Shown here piece after piece: positions 10,197 to 17,657 of a DNA stretch of 64,000 nucleotides. Within the stretch, counting starts at the first letter, position 1, and each line of letters begins with the position of its first letter. Made by a program: the position numbers and the translations under genes. Location: the NCBI RefSeq assembly GCF_031822435.1, contig NZ_JAVQLW010000001.1:567501-631500 (forward strand). Direction: 5' to 3'. This DNA comes from Paracoccus sp. MBLB3053. GTDB lineage: Bacteria; Pseudomonadota; Alphaproteobacteria; Rhodobacterales; Rhodobacteraceae. The notes beneath the pieces are model-generated. The model saw nothing but the letters and a program-made list of their open reading frames with translations. It was not told where the DNA came from and did no database searches.

Positions 10197-10657
10197 AGGG
10201 CAACTTTCGCGAAAGACTTGGTCGGCTCATGGGTCGCAAGCCGCCGGAAATACAGGTGGCCGCGCTTTGTCTGGATAGCAGCAATGGCAAGGTCCTGTTG
10301 GTGACCAGCCGGGGAACCGGTCGATGGATCGTGCCCAAAGGTTGGCCGATGCCCGGGATCAGCCTTGCCGATGCCGCCCTGCAGGAAGCCTGGGAAGAAG
10401 CAGGCGTTCGTGGCAAGGTTAATCAGAATTCCATCGGCAGATACAAATACGACAAGGAACAGGATCGCGGATTTTCCATCCCGATCGAGGTTCATGTCTA
10501 TCAGGTCGATGTGAAATCGCTCGCCGATGATTTCCTTGAGGTGAAGGAGCGCAAGCGCCGCTGGTACAAACCCGAGCGCGCCGCGGAACTCGTGGCCGAA
10601 AGCGGGCTGAAGGAAATGCTGCGCGCCCTTCCCTCAAAGCGGGAACAGAAGGCCTGA
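10193..10657 (+). CDS. Nudix hydrolase (DIPP-like)
   Basis: 154 residues. The N-terminal region AALCLDSSNGKVLLVTSR and the W-I-V-P-K-G-W segment match small Nudix enzymes of the diphosphoinositol/diadenosine polyphosphate type. The Nudix box is recognisable as GWPMPG...QEAWEEAGV, ending with the metal-binding EExG. The usual first Glu (after Gx5) is Ile and the Arg of REUxEE is Gln, so the box is non-standard. Substrate unknown. It overlaps arfB by 4 bp and is 1 bp from the phosphate transporter gene, so the three are probably one operon. Confidence 0.85.
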   Translation: MKGNFRERLGRLMGRKPPEIQVAALCLDSSNGKVLLVTSRGTGRWIVPKGWPMPGISLADAALQEAWEEAGVRGKVNQNSIGRYKYDKEQDRGFSIPIEVHVYQVDVKSLADDFLEVKERKRRWYKPERAAELVAESGLKEMLRALPSKREQKA

Positions 10658-10658
10658 C

Positions 10659-12083
10659 ATGGCGCGAAGCTGGCGCGAATACCGGGTTCTGGACAAGGAT
10701 CTCGGGCGGATTACCAAGGCCGAGCATGCGGCCGCGGCCTCGTCGCGGCCTTTGCTTCGAATCGGAATCGCATTGGTCTTCATTGCCGTGGCCGCGGAAT
10801 TCGCGGCGATCATGCTCGCCGGGCATCCGGCATGGGGCATCATGGCAGCTTCGATCGCGGTCGCCGTCTATCTTGCCCTTTCGATCGGTGCGAACGACGT
10901 GTCGAACGCATTGGGCCCCGCCGTCGGCGCCGGGGCAATCGCGCTGACGACCGGGCTAGTGCTGGTCGCGGTGATGGAGATTCTGGGCGCGGTCCTGGCC
11001 GGGGGCGCAGTGACGAACACGCTGACCGAAGGGCTGATCGGCGAAGCAATGGGGCATGGCCAGCCGACAGCACGAATGATGCTTGCCGCCTTGCTGGGTG
11101 CAGCAAGCTGGATCACCCTCGCGACCCGCATGAACGCTCCGGTCAGTACCACGCATACGGTCGTCGGTGCGATCGCTGGGGCTGGTATCGCGACGTTCGG
11201 CCTTGCATCGGTGAACTGGGCTGGGCTCGCAATGATTGCAATCGGCTGGGTGATCTCACCCATTGTCTCGGGCCTGTTGGCGGCCCTGATCCTGTCGAGT
11301 ATGCATCGCCATGTTCTGGACAAGGAAGACCCCATTCCCGCGGGCCGGATCTGGCTGACCGGGCTGGTCTCGATCACGACAGGTCTGCTGGTCGCGATGG
11401 CGGCCATTGCCTTTCGCGATCTGGGTGGATGGATCGTGGCGCTTCTGGCCATCGGCGGGGCAGGCCTGGGCGCTCTCTATGCACATCTGATGCTGGCCCG
11501 GCAGATCGAAGGGGCGGTGGGGGAAAAGATCGGACTGAAAAGGCTGCTGGGCATGCCGCTGACCGCCGCGGCTTTGGTCATGGGGTTTGCCCATGGATCG
11601 AACAGCACCTCGAACATCGCGGCCCCCCTCACGATCATCCTTGAGCACATCGCCGGCCCGAACGAGCAAGAGATCGACCTGACGGTCGTCTTGCTGCTTT
11701 CCGGGATGGGGGTCGCGGTCGGCATCCTGCTGTTCGGCGGGCGACTGGTGACCATGGTGGGCAGCCGCATCACCCGCCTGAACCCTTCGCGTGCGCTGTG
11801 CATCTCGCTGGCGACGGCGCTGACGGTCCTGGGTTTTTCCGTCGCTGGCATGCCGGTATCGACGACCCATATCTCGGTCGGAGGCGTCTTTGGCGTGGGC
11901 TTCTATCGCGAATGGCGCGATCAGCAAAAGGCCAAGGAACGCGCACCCATGCCCGTCGAGGAACAACGCCGACGCCACCTCGTGCGCCGGTCGCATGTGC
12001 GCACGATTCTTGGGGCCTGGATCGTCACCGTTCCGGTGAACGCCGCGCTGGCGGCTGCCCTGGCCAAGTTGCTGGGGCTTTAA
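10659..12083 (+). CDS. Inorganic phosphate transporter, PiT family
   Basis: 474-residue polytopic membrane protein with about ten hydrophobic segments and the two inverted PiT signatures: GANDVSNALGPAVGAGA near residue 74 and HGSNSTSNIAAP near residue 312. PiT carriers move metal-phosphate complexes into the cell with protons or sodium. A hydrophilic loop near 100-115 from the C-terminus precedes the last helices. It starts 1 bp after the Nudix gene, so expression may depend on upstream translation. Its stop overlaps that of the convergent TPP enzyme gene by 4 bp (TTAA). Confidence 0.94.
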   Translation: MARSWREYRVLDKDLGRITKAEHAAAASSRPLLRIGIALVFIAVAAEFAAIMLAGHPAWGIMAASIAVAVYLALSIGANDVSNALGPAVGAGAIALTTGLVLVAVMEILGAVLAGGAVTNTLTEGLIGEAMGHGQPTARMMLAALLGAASWITLATRMNAPVSTTHTVVGAIAGAGIATFGLASVNWAGLAMIAIGWVISPIVSGLLAALILSSMHRHVLDKEDPIPAGRIWLTGLVSITTGLLVAMAAIAFRDLGGWIVALLAIGGAGLGALYAHLMLARQIEGAVGEKIGLKRLLGMPLTAAALVMGFAHGSNSTSNIAAPLTIILEHIAGPNEQEIDLTVVLLLSGMGVAVGILLFGGRLVTMVGSRITRLNPSRALCISLATALTVLGFSVAGMPVSTTHISVGGVFGVGFYREWRDQQKAKERAPMPVEEQRRRHLVRRSHVRTILGAWIVTVPVNAALAAALAKLLGL

Positions 12084-13741
12084 GCGCGGCGCTGCATTGC
12101 CTCGCCCGCCGCCCGGGTTTCGGCAAGTGTCGCCCCCGCCGTCAGCGCTTCGGGGTCGAGCTTAAGGTCGATGACGGCAAGGCTGCCTGCCATCTCGGCG
12201 CGGCGGAACGCGGGCGCGAACTGATCCTGGTGGGTCACGATTTCGCCATGCCCCCCATATGCGCGGGCCAGCGCGGCAAAATCCGGGCTTGCAAGATCGG
12301 TGCCGGAGACCCGTCCGGGATAGCTTCGTTCCTGGTGCATGCGGATCGTGCCGTAACGGCCGTTATTCGCGACAAGCACGATGACTGCCGCGCCATACTG
12401 GGCGGCGGTCGAAAGCTCGTTCATGGTCATCTGGATACACCCATCGCCAGCGACGCAGACAACCGTACGCTCGGGATGTTCCAGCTTTGCGGCGATCGCG
12501 GCGGGAAGCCCGTAACCCATCGACCCCGAAGTCGGCGCAATCTGGCTGTTCCATTTCCGAAACCGGAAATAGCGGTGAATGAAGGTCGCGTAATTTCCGG
12601 CGCCATTCGTGATGACGGCATCTGGCGCCAGATTGTCGGACATCCAGCGGATGACCGCTTCCATGCGCACGTCCCCGGGCGTGGCTTTCGGAATGCTCCA
12701 CCGCTCGTAGACCTTTCTGAGTTGTTCGCTCCATTCATCCCAACGTCGCCGTGCGGGCAGCAGAGCCAATCCCGCCAGAACCTCGCGCGGATCGGCAACA
12801 AGCCCCGGGTCCGCCCGCCAGAGATGGCCAAGCTCTTCCGGCGAGGGATGGACATGGATCACCCTGGCATGGGGGCGAACCGGGTCCATCAGCTCGAAGC
12901 CGCGGGTCAGGGTATCGCCCAAACGCGAGCCCAGTGAGAGGATGCAATCGGCCTGCTCCAAAGCATGCCCGAGCGCCGGGTTCATGCCGACCCCCAGATC
13001 ACCGACATAGGCGGGATGGACATTGTCGATATGCCCCTGCCGCCGAAAGGCGACGGCCACGGGAAGCCCCCAATTCCCGGCGAAACGCGCAAGGTCGTCG
13101 GATGCCTCTTGCGACCAGATCGTGCCGCCGGCCACGACCAAGGGCCGCTCGGCCTGGGCAACCGCCTCGGCGATTGCCGCGACCGAAGACGGGGCGACCG
13201 CCGAAAGCGGCGGCACATAAGGGGCTAGATCGGGCACTTCGGCGCGGGCCGAAAGCACATCCTCGGGCAGCGCCAGCACCACCGGCCCCGGCCGGCCGGA
13301 CATGGCGACATGGAAGGCGCGGGCCAGATATTCGGGGATGCGCTCGGATTGGTCAATCTGTGCGACCCATTTGGCCAAGGGTCCGAACATCGCGCGGTAG
13401 TCGACTTCCTGAAAGGCCTCGCGGTCTCGATCGGCGCGGGCAATCTGGCCCACGAAGAGGATCATGGGCGTCGAATCCTGCCGCGCCACATGCACTCCGG
13501 CACTGGCGTTCGTGGCTCCCGGTCCGCGAGTGACGAAGGCAATTCCCGGCCGTCCTGTCAGCTTTCCATGTGCCTCGGCCATCATCGCCGCACCGCCTTC
13601 ATGCCGACAGACGATGTTGCGAATGTCCGAGGCATAAAGCCCGTCCAGGACTGCAAGGAAGCTTTCGCCCGGCACCGAGAAAACCCGAGACACGCCATTT
13701 GCCTTCAGCCCGTCTACCAAAATCTGCCCGCCATGCCGCAT
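12080..13741 (-). CDS. Thiamine-diphosphate-dependent enzyme, acetolactate-synthase-like
   Basis: 553 residues with the three-domain layout of the ThDP decarboxylase/ALS superfamily. The N-terminal PYR domain has the catalytic Glu in CRHEGGAAMMAEA (about 45-57). A central domain follows, then a C-terminal PP domain with the GDG...N cofactor motif (GDGCIQMTMNE, then NNGRYGT). Members include acetolactate synthase large subunits and several 2-oxoacid decarboxylases. No small regulatory subunit gene is adjacent, so an orphan enzyme of unknown substrate is more likely than the main biosynthetic IlvB. It stands alone, divergent from the phosphatase gene. Confidence 0.88.
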   Translation of the reverse strand: MRHGGQILVDGLKANGVSRVFSVPGESFLAVLDGLYASDIRNIVCRHEGGAAMMAEAHGKLTGRPGIAFVTRGPGATNASAGVHVARQDSTPMILFVGQIARADRDREAFQEVDYRAMFGPLAKWVAQIDQSERIPEYLARAFHVAMSGRPGPVVLALPEDVLSARAEVPDLAPYVPPLSAVAPSSVAAIAEAVAQAERPLVVAGGTIWSQEASDDLARFAGNWGLPVAVAFRRQGHIDNVHPAYVGDLGVGMNPALGHALEQADCILSLGSRLGDTLTRGFELMDPVRPHARVIHVHPSPEELGHLWRADPGLVADPREVLAGLALLPARRRWDEWSEQLRKVYERWSIPKATPGDVRMEAVIRWMSDNLAPDAVITNGAGNYATFIHRYFRFRKWNSQIAPTSGSMGYGLPAAIAAKLEHPERTVVCVAGDGCIQMTMNELSTAAQYGAAVIVLVANNGRYGTIRMHQERSYPGRVSGTDLASPDFAALARAYGGHGEIVTHQDQFAPAFRRAEMAGSLAVIDLKLDPEALTAGATLAETRAAGEAMQRRA

Positions 13742-13824
13742 CGACTGTTCCCTTGTCTTATCCTTACAACGCGATAGCCTGCGTCTGCGGATCGCGAAGC
13801 AAGACCCGAGGCGCGAGACATCTC

Positions 13825-14295
13825 ATGCGGACACCATCAGTTCTTTTCGTCTGCCTTGGCAATATCTGCCGCTCTCCGCTGGCCGAAGCAGCGACGCGGG
13901 CCACGGCGTCGGAAACGGGTTTTGCCATCCGCGTCGATTCCGCCGGGACCGGAGACTGGCATGTCGGCCACCCTCCCGATCGCCGGGCCCTAGCCGTGGC
14001 CCAGCAGCATGGCATAGACATATCCCACATGCGTGCCCGCCAGGTCGGCCCCGCGGACTTTCGCGAGTTTGATCATATCATCGCCATGGACAGTGAGAAC
14101 CTTGCCAGCTTGCGGCAGATCGCACCGTTCGATGGGCGGGCACACCTGTCGCTGCTTCTGGATCACGTTCCGGGCCGGGCAGGCGAATCCGTCGCCGACC
14201 CCTATTTCGGCGGTGCGGCGGGCTTTGCCGCGACCTGGCGCGATGTGACGGCCGGAGCGCAAGGTGTCTTGCATCTGCTGCGGGCCCAAACTTGA
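13825..14295 (+). CDS. Low-molecular-weight protein-tyrosine phosphatase
   Basis: 156 residues, the normal length. The P-loop CLGNICRS has nucleophile Cys10 and Arg16, and the general acid is Asp125 in ADPYFGG. Family members remove phosphate from tyrosine; the physiological target here is unknown, and exopolysaccharide-linked BY-kinases are not in view. ATG 13825 starts the conserved [10 protein letters not shown] strand; longer upstream in-frame sequence lies inside the divergent promoter region and lacks similarity. The 3' end precedes smpB by 46 bp on the same strand. Confidence 0.94.
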   Translation: MRTPSVLFVCLGNICRSPLAEAATRATASETGFAIRVDSAGTGDWHVGHPPDRRALAVAQQHGIDISHMRARQVGPADFREFDHIIAMDSENLASLRQIAPFDGRAHLSLLLDHVPGRAGESVADPYFGGAAGFAATWRDVTAGAQGVLHLLRAQT

Positions 14296-14341
14296 GCCAA
14301 ATCTTTACTTTGACGGATGGGAACCCTATCTCTGCCCGATC

Positions 14342-14812
14342 ATGGTAGCCAAGTCAGATCCCAATTACAAAGTCATCGCCGAGAACCGCCGGGCGCGTTT
14401 CGACTATTTCATCGAGAGCGATCTTGAGGTCGGCATCGTCCTGACCGGTTCCGAAGTGAAAAGCCTGCGCACAGGCCAGTCGAATATCGCCGAGAGCTAT
14501 GCTTCGGTCGAAGATGGCGAGTTGTGGCTGATCAATGGCTATATCGCCGCCTACAAGCAGGCCGGCGTCTTTGGCCATGAGGAACGGCGCAAGCGCAAGC
14601 TTCTCGTCTCCCGCAAGGAACTGGCGCGACTTTGGCAGGCGATCGGCCGCGAGGGCATGACGCTGGTGCCGCTGGTCATGTATTTCAACGATCGCGGCAA
14701 GGTGAAGCTGAAGATCGGTGTCGCCAAGGGCAAGAAGGTCGCGGACAAGCGCGAGACCGCCGCCAAGCGCGACTGGAACCGCCAGAAACAACGTTTGCTG
14801 AAGCAGGGCTAG
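14342..14812 (+). CDS. smpB: SsrA-binding protein SmpB
   Basis: 156-residue basic protein that delivers tmRNA to stalled ribosomes. Typical features: an N-terminal [13 protein letters not shown] segment, GSEVKSLR near residue 40, and a basic C-terminal tail ([15 protein letters not shown]) that reads as a helix in the mRNA channel. ATG 14342 is selected because it gives the family N-terminus; an in-frame upstream start at 14264 would overlap the phosphatase gene. It is the main partner of trans-translation; ArfB, encoded at 9765, is the backup system. The ssrA RNA itself is not seen in the window. Confidence 0.97.
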   Translation: MVAKSDPNYKVIAENRRARFDYFIESDLEVGIVLTGSEVKSLRTGQSNIAESYASVEDGELWLINGYIAAYKQAGVFGHEERRKRKLLVSRKELARLWQAIGREGMTLVPLVMYFNDRGKVKLKIGVAKGKKVADKRETAAKRDWNRQKQRLLKQG

Positions 14813-14884
14813 CGCCACCAGCCATTGCACGGCCTGCCCGGTGCGGTTAGACGGGGGACGCTTTTGCGTCTGCCCGGAGGAAGG

Positions 14885-15748
14885 ATGATGCCGACCGATC
14901 TGGACGATCCGAAAACGCTCGTGTCGACCGAGTGGCTGGCGGCGCGTCTGAACGATCCCGAGTTGCGCGTGATCGATGCAAGCTGGTTTCTGGAACCGGG
15001 GCGCGACGCACAGGCGGAATACCGGGCGGCGCATATACCGCGCGCGCGTTTCTTCGATCTCGACGAGGTTTCGGACCCACGCAGCGACCTACCCCATATG
15101 GCCCCGCCACCCGAAATGTTCATCAGCAGGATGCGCGCTATCGGCATTGCGGACGGCCAGCAGATTGTCGTCTATGACAATTCTCCGGTGCGTTCGGCCG
15201 CTCGGGCCTGGTGGACCTTCCGCCTGATGGGCAAGCAGGATGTCGCGGTGCTTGACGGCGGCCTGGGCAAGTGGCTGGCCGAGGGACGGCCCGTCGAAAG
15301 CGGCGAGCAGGTCTTCCGCGACAGGCATCTGAACGTTCAGCCCTGCCCCGATCTCGTCCGCGACGTGACGAAGGTTGCAGCAGCCAGCAAGCTTGGCACG
15401 CACGAAATCATAGACGCCCGCTCTGCCGAGCGTTTCCGCGGCGAGGCCCCCGAGCCGCGCGCCGGGCTGCGCTCGGGACGCATTCCCGGCTCCAAGAACC
15501 TTCCTTTCGGTCGACTTTTCGAAAAGGACGGCACGATGAAGGCCCCCGCCGTGCTGCGGGCGGAATTCGAAGCCGCGGGCATAGACCTTGCAAGACCTGC
15601 GATCACAACCTGCGGATCGGGAGTGACTGCAGCTGTCTTGTTCCTTGCGCTCGAACGCATCGGGCATCAAGACCATTCCCTTTACGACGGAAGCTGGGCC
15701 GAATGGGGCAGCTTCCCGGACCTTAAAATTGCAACCGGAGACGCGTGA
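14885..15748 (+). CDS. sseA: 3-mercaptopyruvate sulfurtransferase
   Basis: 287 residues in two rhodanese domains (about 12-135 and 165-285). The C-terminal catalytic loop reads CGSGVTA with Cys243, the signature of mercaptopyruvate sulfurtransferases rather than thiosulfate sulfurtransferases (CRKGVT). It transfers sulfur from 3-mercaptopyruvate to cyanide or thiols. Two adjacent ATGs (14885 and 14888) follow GGAGG at 14876; the second has the better spacing, so the protein may be one residue shorter. Its TGA overlaps the next ATG by one base (TGATG), coupling it to the aminotransferase gene. The pairing suggests amino acid and sulfur turnover. Confidence 0.92.
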   Translation: MMPTDLDDPKTLVSTEWLAARLNDPELRVIDASWFLEPGRDAQAEYRAAHIPRARFFDLDEVSDPRSDLPHMAPPPEMFISRMRAIGIADGQQIVVYDNSPVRSAARAWWTFRLMGKQDVAVLDGGLGKWLAEGRPVESGEQVFRDRHLNVQPCPDLVRDVTKVAAASKLGTHEIIDARSAERFRGEAPEPRAGLRSGRIPGSKNLPFGRLFEKDGTMKAPAVLRAEFEAAGIDLARPAITTCGSGVTAAVLFLALERIGHQDHSLYDGSWAEWGSFPDLKIATGDA

Positions 15749-16932
15749 TGCTGGGCAATCTGAAACCGCAGGCCCCCGATAAAATTCTGGCCCTGATGGG
15801 CGAGTTCAAGGCCGATCCCCGCCAGGGCAAGATCGACCTCGGCGTGGGTGTCTACAAGGACGCGACCGGCCATACCCCGATCATGCGCGCCGTGCTGGAA
15901 GCCGAGAAGCGCATGCTGGAAACCGAGACCACCAAGACCTATGCCGGTCTGTCCGGCGAGCCGGACTTCCAGAAGGCGATGGCCGAGCTGATCCTGGCCG
16001 ATGGCTACAAGCCCGAGACGACCGCGGCGCTGGCGACCGTCGGCGGCACCGGCGCGATCCGCCAGGCGCTGGAACTGGCCCGCATGGCCAATCCCGACCT
16101 GCGCGTGTTCGTCTCGGACCCAACCTGGCCAAACCACATCTCGATCATGAATTTCATGGGCCTGCCGGTCGTCAGCTACCGCTATTTCGACAATGCGACC
16201 CGCTCGGTCAATTTCGAGGCGATGAAAGAGGACATCTCGGCCGCCAAGAAAGGCGACGTGGTCCTGCTGCATGGCTGCTGCCACAACCCGACCGGCGCCA
16301 ACCTGTCCATCGAGCAGTGGGCCGAGGTCGCCGCGATCCTCGAGACCACCGGCGCGACGCCGCTGATCGATCTCGCCTACCAAGGCTTCGGTGACGGCCT
16401 GGAAGAGGACGCCGCCGGCACCCGCCTGATCGCCTCGCGCATCCCCGAAGTGCTGATCGCCGCCTCGTGCAGCAAAAACTTCGGCATCTATCGCGAGCGC
16501 ACCGGCTGCCTCTTGGCGCTGTGCACCGACAAGGCGACCAAGGACCTGGCGCAGGGCGCGATGGCCTTCCTGAACCGCCAGACCTATTCCTTCCCGCCCT
16601 TCCACGGCGCGAAGATCGTCTCGACGATCCTGAACGACGCAGGCCTGCGCGCCGACTGGATGGCGGAACTCGAGGAAGTCCGCGGCGGCATGCTGCGCCT
16701 GCGCACCCAGCTCGCCAACGAGCTGCGCGATCTGTCGGGCTCGGACCGCTTCGACTTCGTCGCCGAGCATCGCGGCATGTTCTCGCGCATCGGCGCCTCG
16801 CCCGAGCAGGTCGCCAAGATGAAGGAAGAATTCGCCATCTACATGGTGGGCGATTCGCGCCTGAACATCGCCGGGCTGAACGACACCACGGTTCCGATCC
16901 TCGCCCGCGCGATCATCGAAGCTGGCGTCTGA
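15748..16932 (+). CDS. tyrB: Aromatic amino acid aminotransferase (class I, PLP)
   Basis: 394-residue PLP enzyme that transaminates aromatic and dicarboxylic amino acids with 2-oxoglutarate. The PLP Lys is K243 in CSKNFGIYRERTG. The phosphate-binding segment GGTGAIRQAL is near 99-108 and HNPTGANL at 179-186. The sequence, beginning MLGNLKPQAPDKILALMGEF, is very close to the structurally characterised Paracoccus denitrificans aromatic aminotransferase as I remember it, including the length. This is the best genus clue in the window. It is strongly biased to G/C third positions, as expected of a well-expressed gene. Translationally coupled to sseA. Confidence 0.95.
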   Translation: MLGNLKPQAPDKILALMGEFKADPRQGKIDLGVGVYKDATGHTPIMRAVLEAEKRMLETETTKTYAGLSGEPDFQKAMAELILADGYKPETTAALATVGGTGAIRQALELARMANPDLRVFVSDPTWPNHISIMNFMGLPVVSYRYFDNATRSVNFEAMKEDISAAKKGDVVLLHGCCHNPTGANLSIEQWAEVAAILETTGATPLIDLAYQGFGDGLEEDAAGTRLIASRIPEVLIAASCSKNFGIYRERTGCLLALCTDKATKDLAQGAMAFLNRQTYSFPPFHGAKIVSTILNDAGLRADWMAELEEVRGGMLRLRTQLANELRDLSGSDRFDFVAEHRGMFSRIGASPEQVAKMKEEFAIYMVGDSRLNIAGLNDTTVPILARAIIEAGV

Positions 16933-17273
16933 CCCCCGCAGCAAGGCAGGGCCGATGGAAAGGCCCTCGCACCAGATGACGCCATCAATGTGGCAGCAGC
17001 TCGAAGCAAAAAGCCTGTCGCGTTCATCGCGGCAGGCATTTGATTTCGCATATCGAGATGATGCGTCACGGACCGCCATCAAGCCGAAGCCTCTAGGGAT
17101 GGTCTCTCGTCAAGACGCGAAATGGTGCCAAGATATGCTGCTGTCTGGATCGTCACCCTGAGCCAGGCCGGCGTCAGGTCCAACCTACCCGAGGGCCGCA
17201 GCAGGGACTTGGCGCTGCTTGATACGGATCAGTTGGATGCTCTTTTTGGCTCCAAAGGTCAGGGCTTTGCCGT
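16933..17273. other. Intergenic region between convergent genes, with one strong hairpin
   Basis: About 340 bp separate tyrB from the leftward coiled-coil protein gene. The only clear element is the hairpin at 17013-17037. The rest has no open frame with a convincing start or motif on either strand, and no RNA gene that I recognise. Confidence 0.6.
17013..17046. terminator. Bidirectional rho-independent terminator
   Basis: A 10-bp stem with one G-U pair (GCCTGTCGCG at 17013-17022 with CGCGGCAGGC at 17028-17037) and loop TTCAT. On the minus strand it is followed by TTTTT, on the plus strand by ATTTGATTT. It therefore probably ends tyrB transcripts and also leftward transcripts from the coiled-coil/OmpA locus. 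Confidence 0.75.
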
Positions 17274-17606
17274 TCAGTTCTTGCGGCCCAGCTTGCTGTC
17301 GATGAAGTCGCGCAACTCCTCGATCTCGGTCCTGCATTCCAGCAACTGCGCCTTCGACTGGCGTATCTCGGTATCGGCGGCACCCAGCCGGGAGGTCCAT
17401 TCGACTTCGCGCGTTTCCAGGAGTTCGACCGCCTTGTCGCGTTCCTCTTCCGCCCGATGCAGTTCCTGAGCCATTGATTCAAGCTCGCCTATTTCGGCAC
17501 GGGTCACCCGACCGAGACGATGGATCAGCGACCTGGCAAACCAGCCGAGAAGGAATGCCGCAAAGAGAATGACCGCAGTCGCAATGATGAATTCGTTTCG
17601 GTTCAT
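17274..17606 (-). CDS. Single-span membrane protein with coiled coil
   Basis: 110 residues: a short N-terminus, one membrane helix (about 6-24, IIATAVILFAAFLLGWFAR), then a charged segment from about 38 to 100 rich in Glu, Arg and Leu at heptad-like spacing, predicted to form a coiled coil. No family recognised with certainty; it resembles small YhcB-like or LapA-like envelope proteins in layout only. It lies 51 bp downstream of the OmpA-domain gene on the same strand, so the two are likely co-transcribed and may act together at the envelope. Function unknown. Confidence 0.7.
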   Translation of the reverse strand: MNRNEFIIATAVILFAAFLLGWFARSLIHRLGRVTRAEIGELESMAQELHRAEEERDKAVELLETREVEWTSRLGAADTEIRQSKAQLLECRTEIEELRDFIDSKLGRKN

Positions 17607-17657
17607 GAACGGCCTTCAGCAGTAAAAGTAGTCATGTGGCGCACCCGCGTCGCCGGA

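Noticed and set aside
15682..17082. A 466-codon minus-strand frame across tyrB
   Set aside because: Shadow of the aminotransferase gene.
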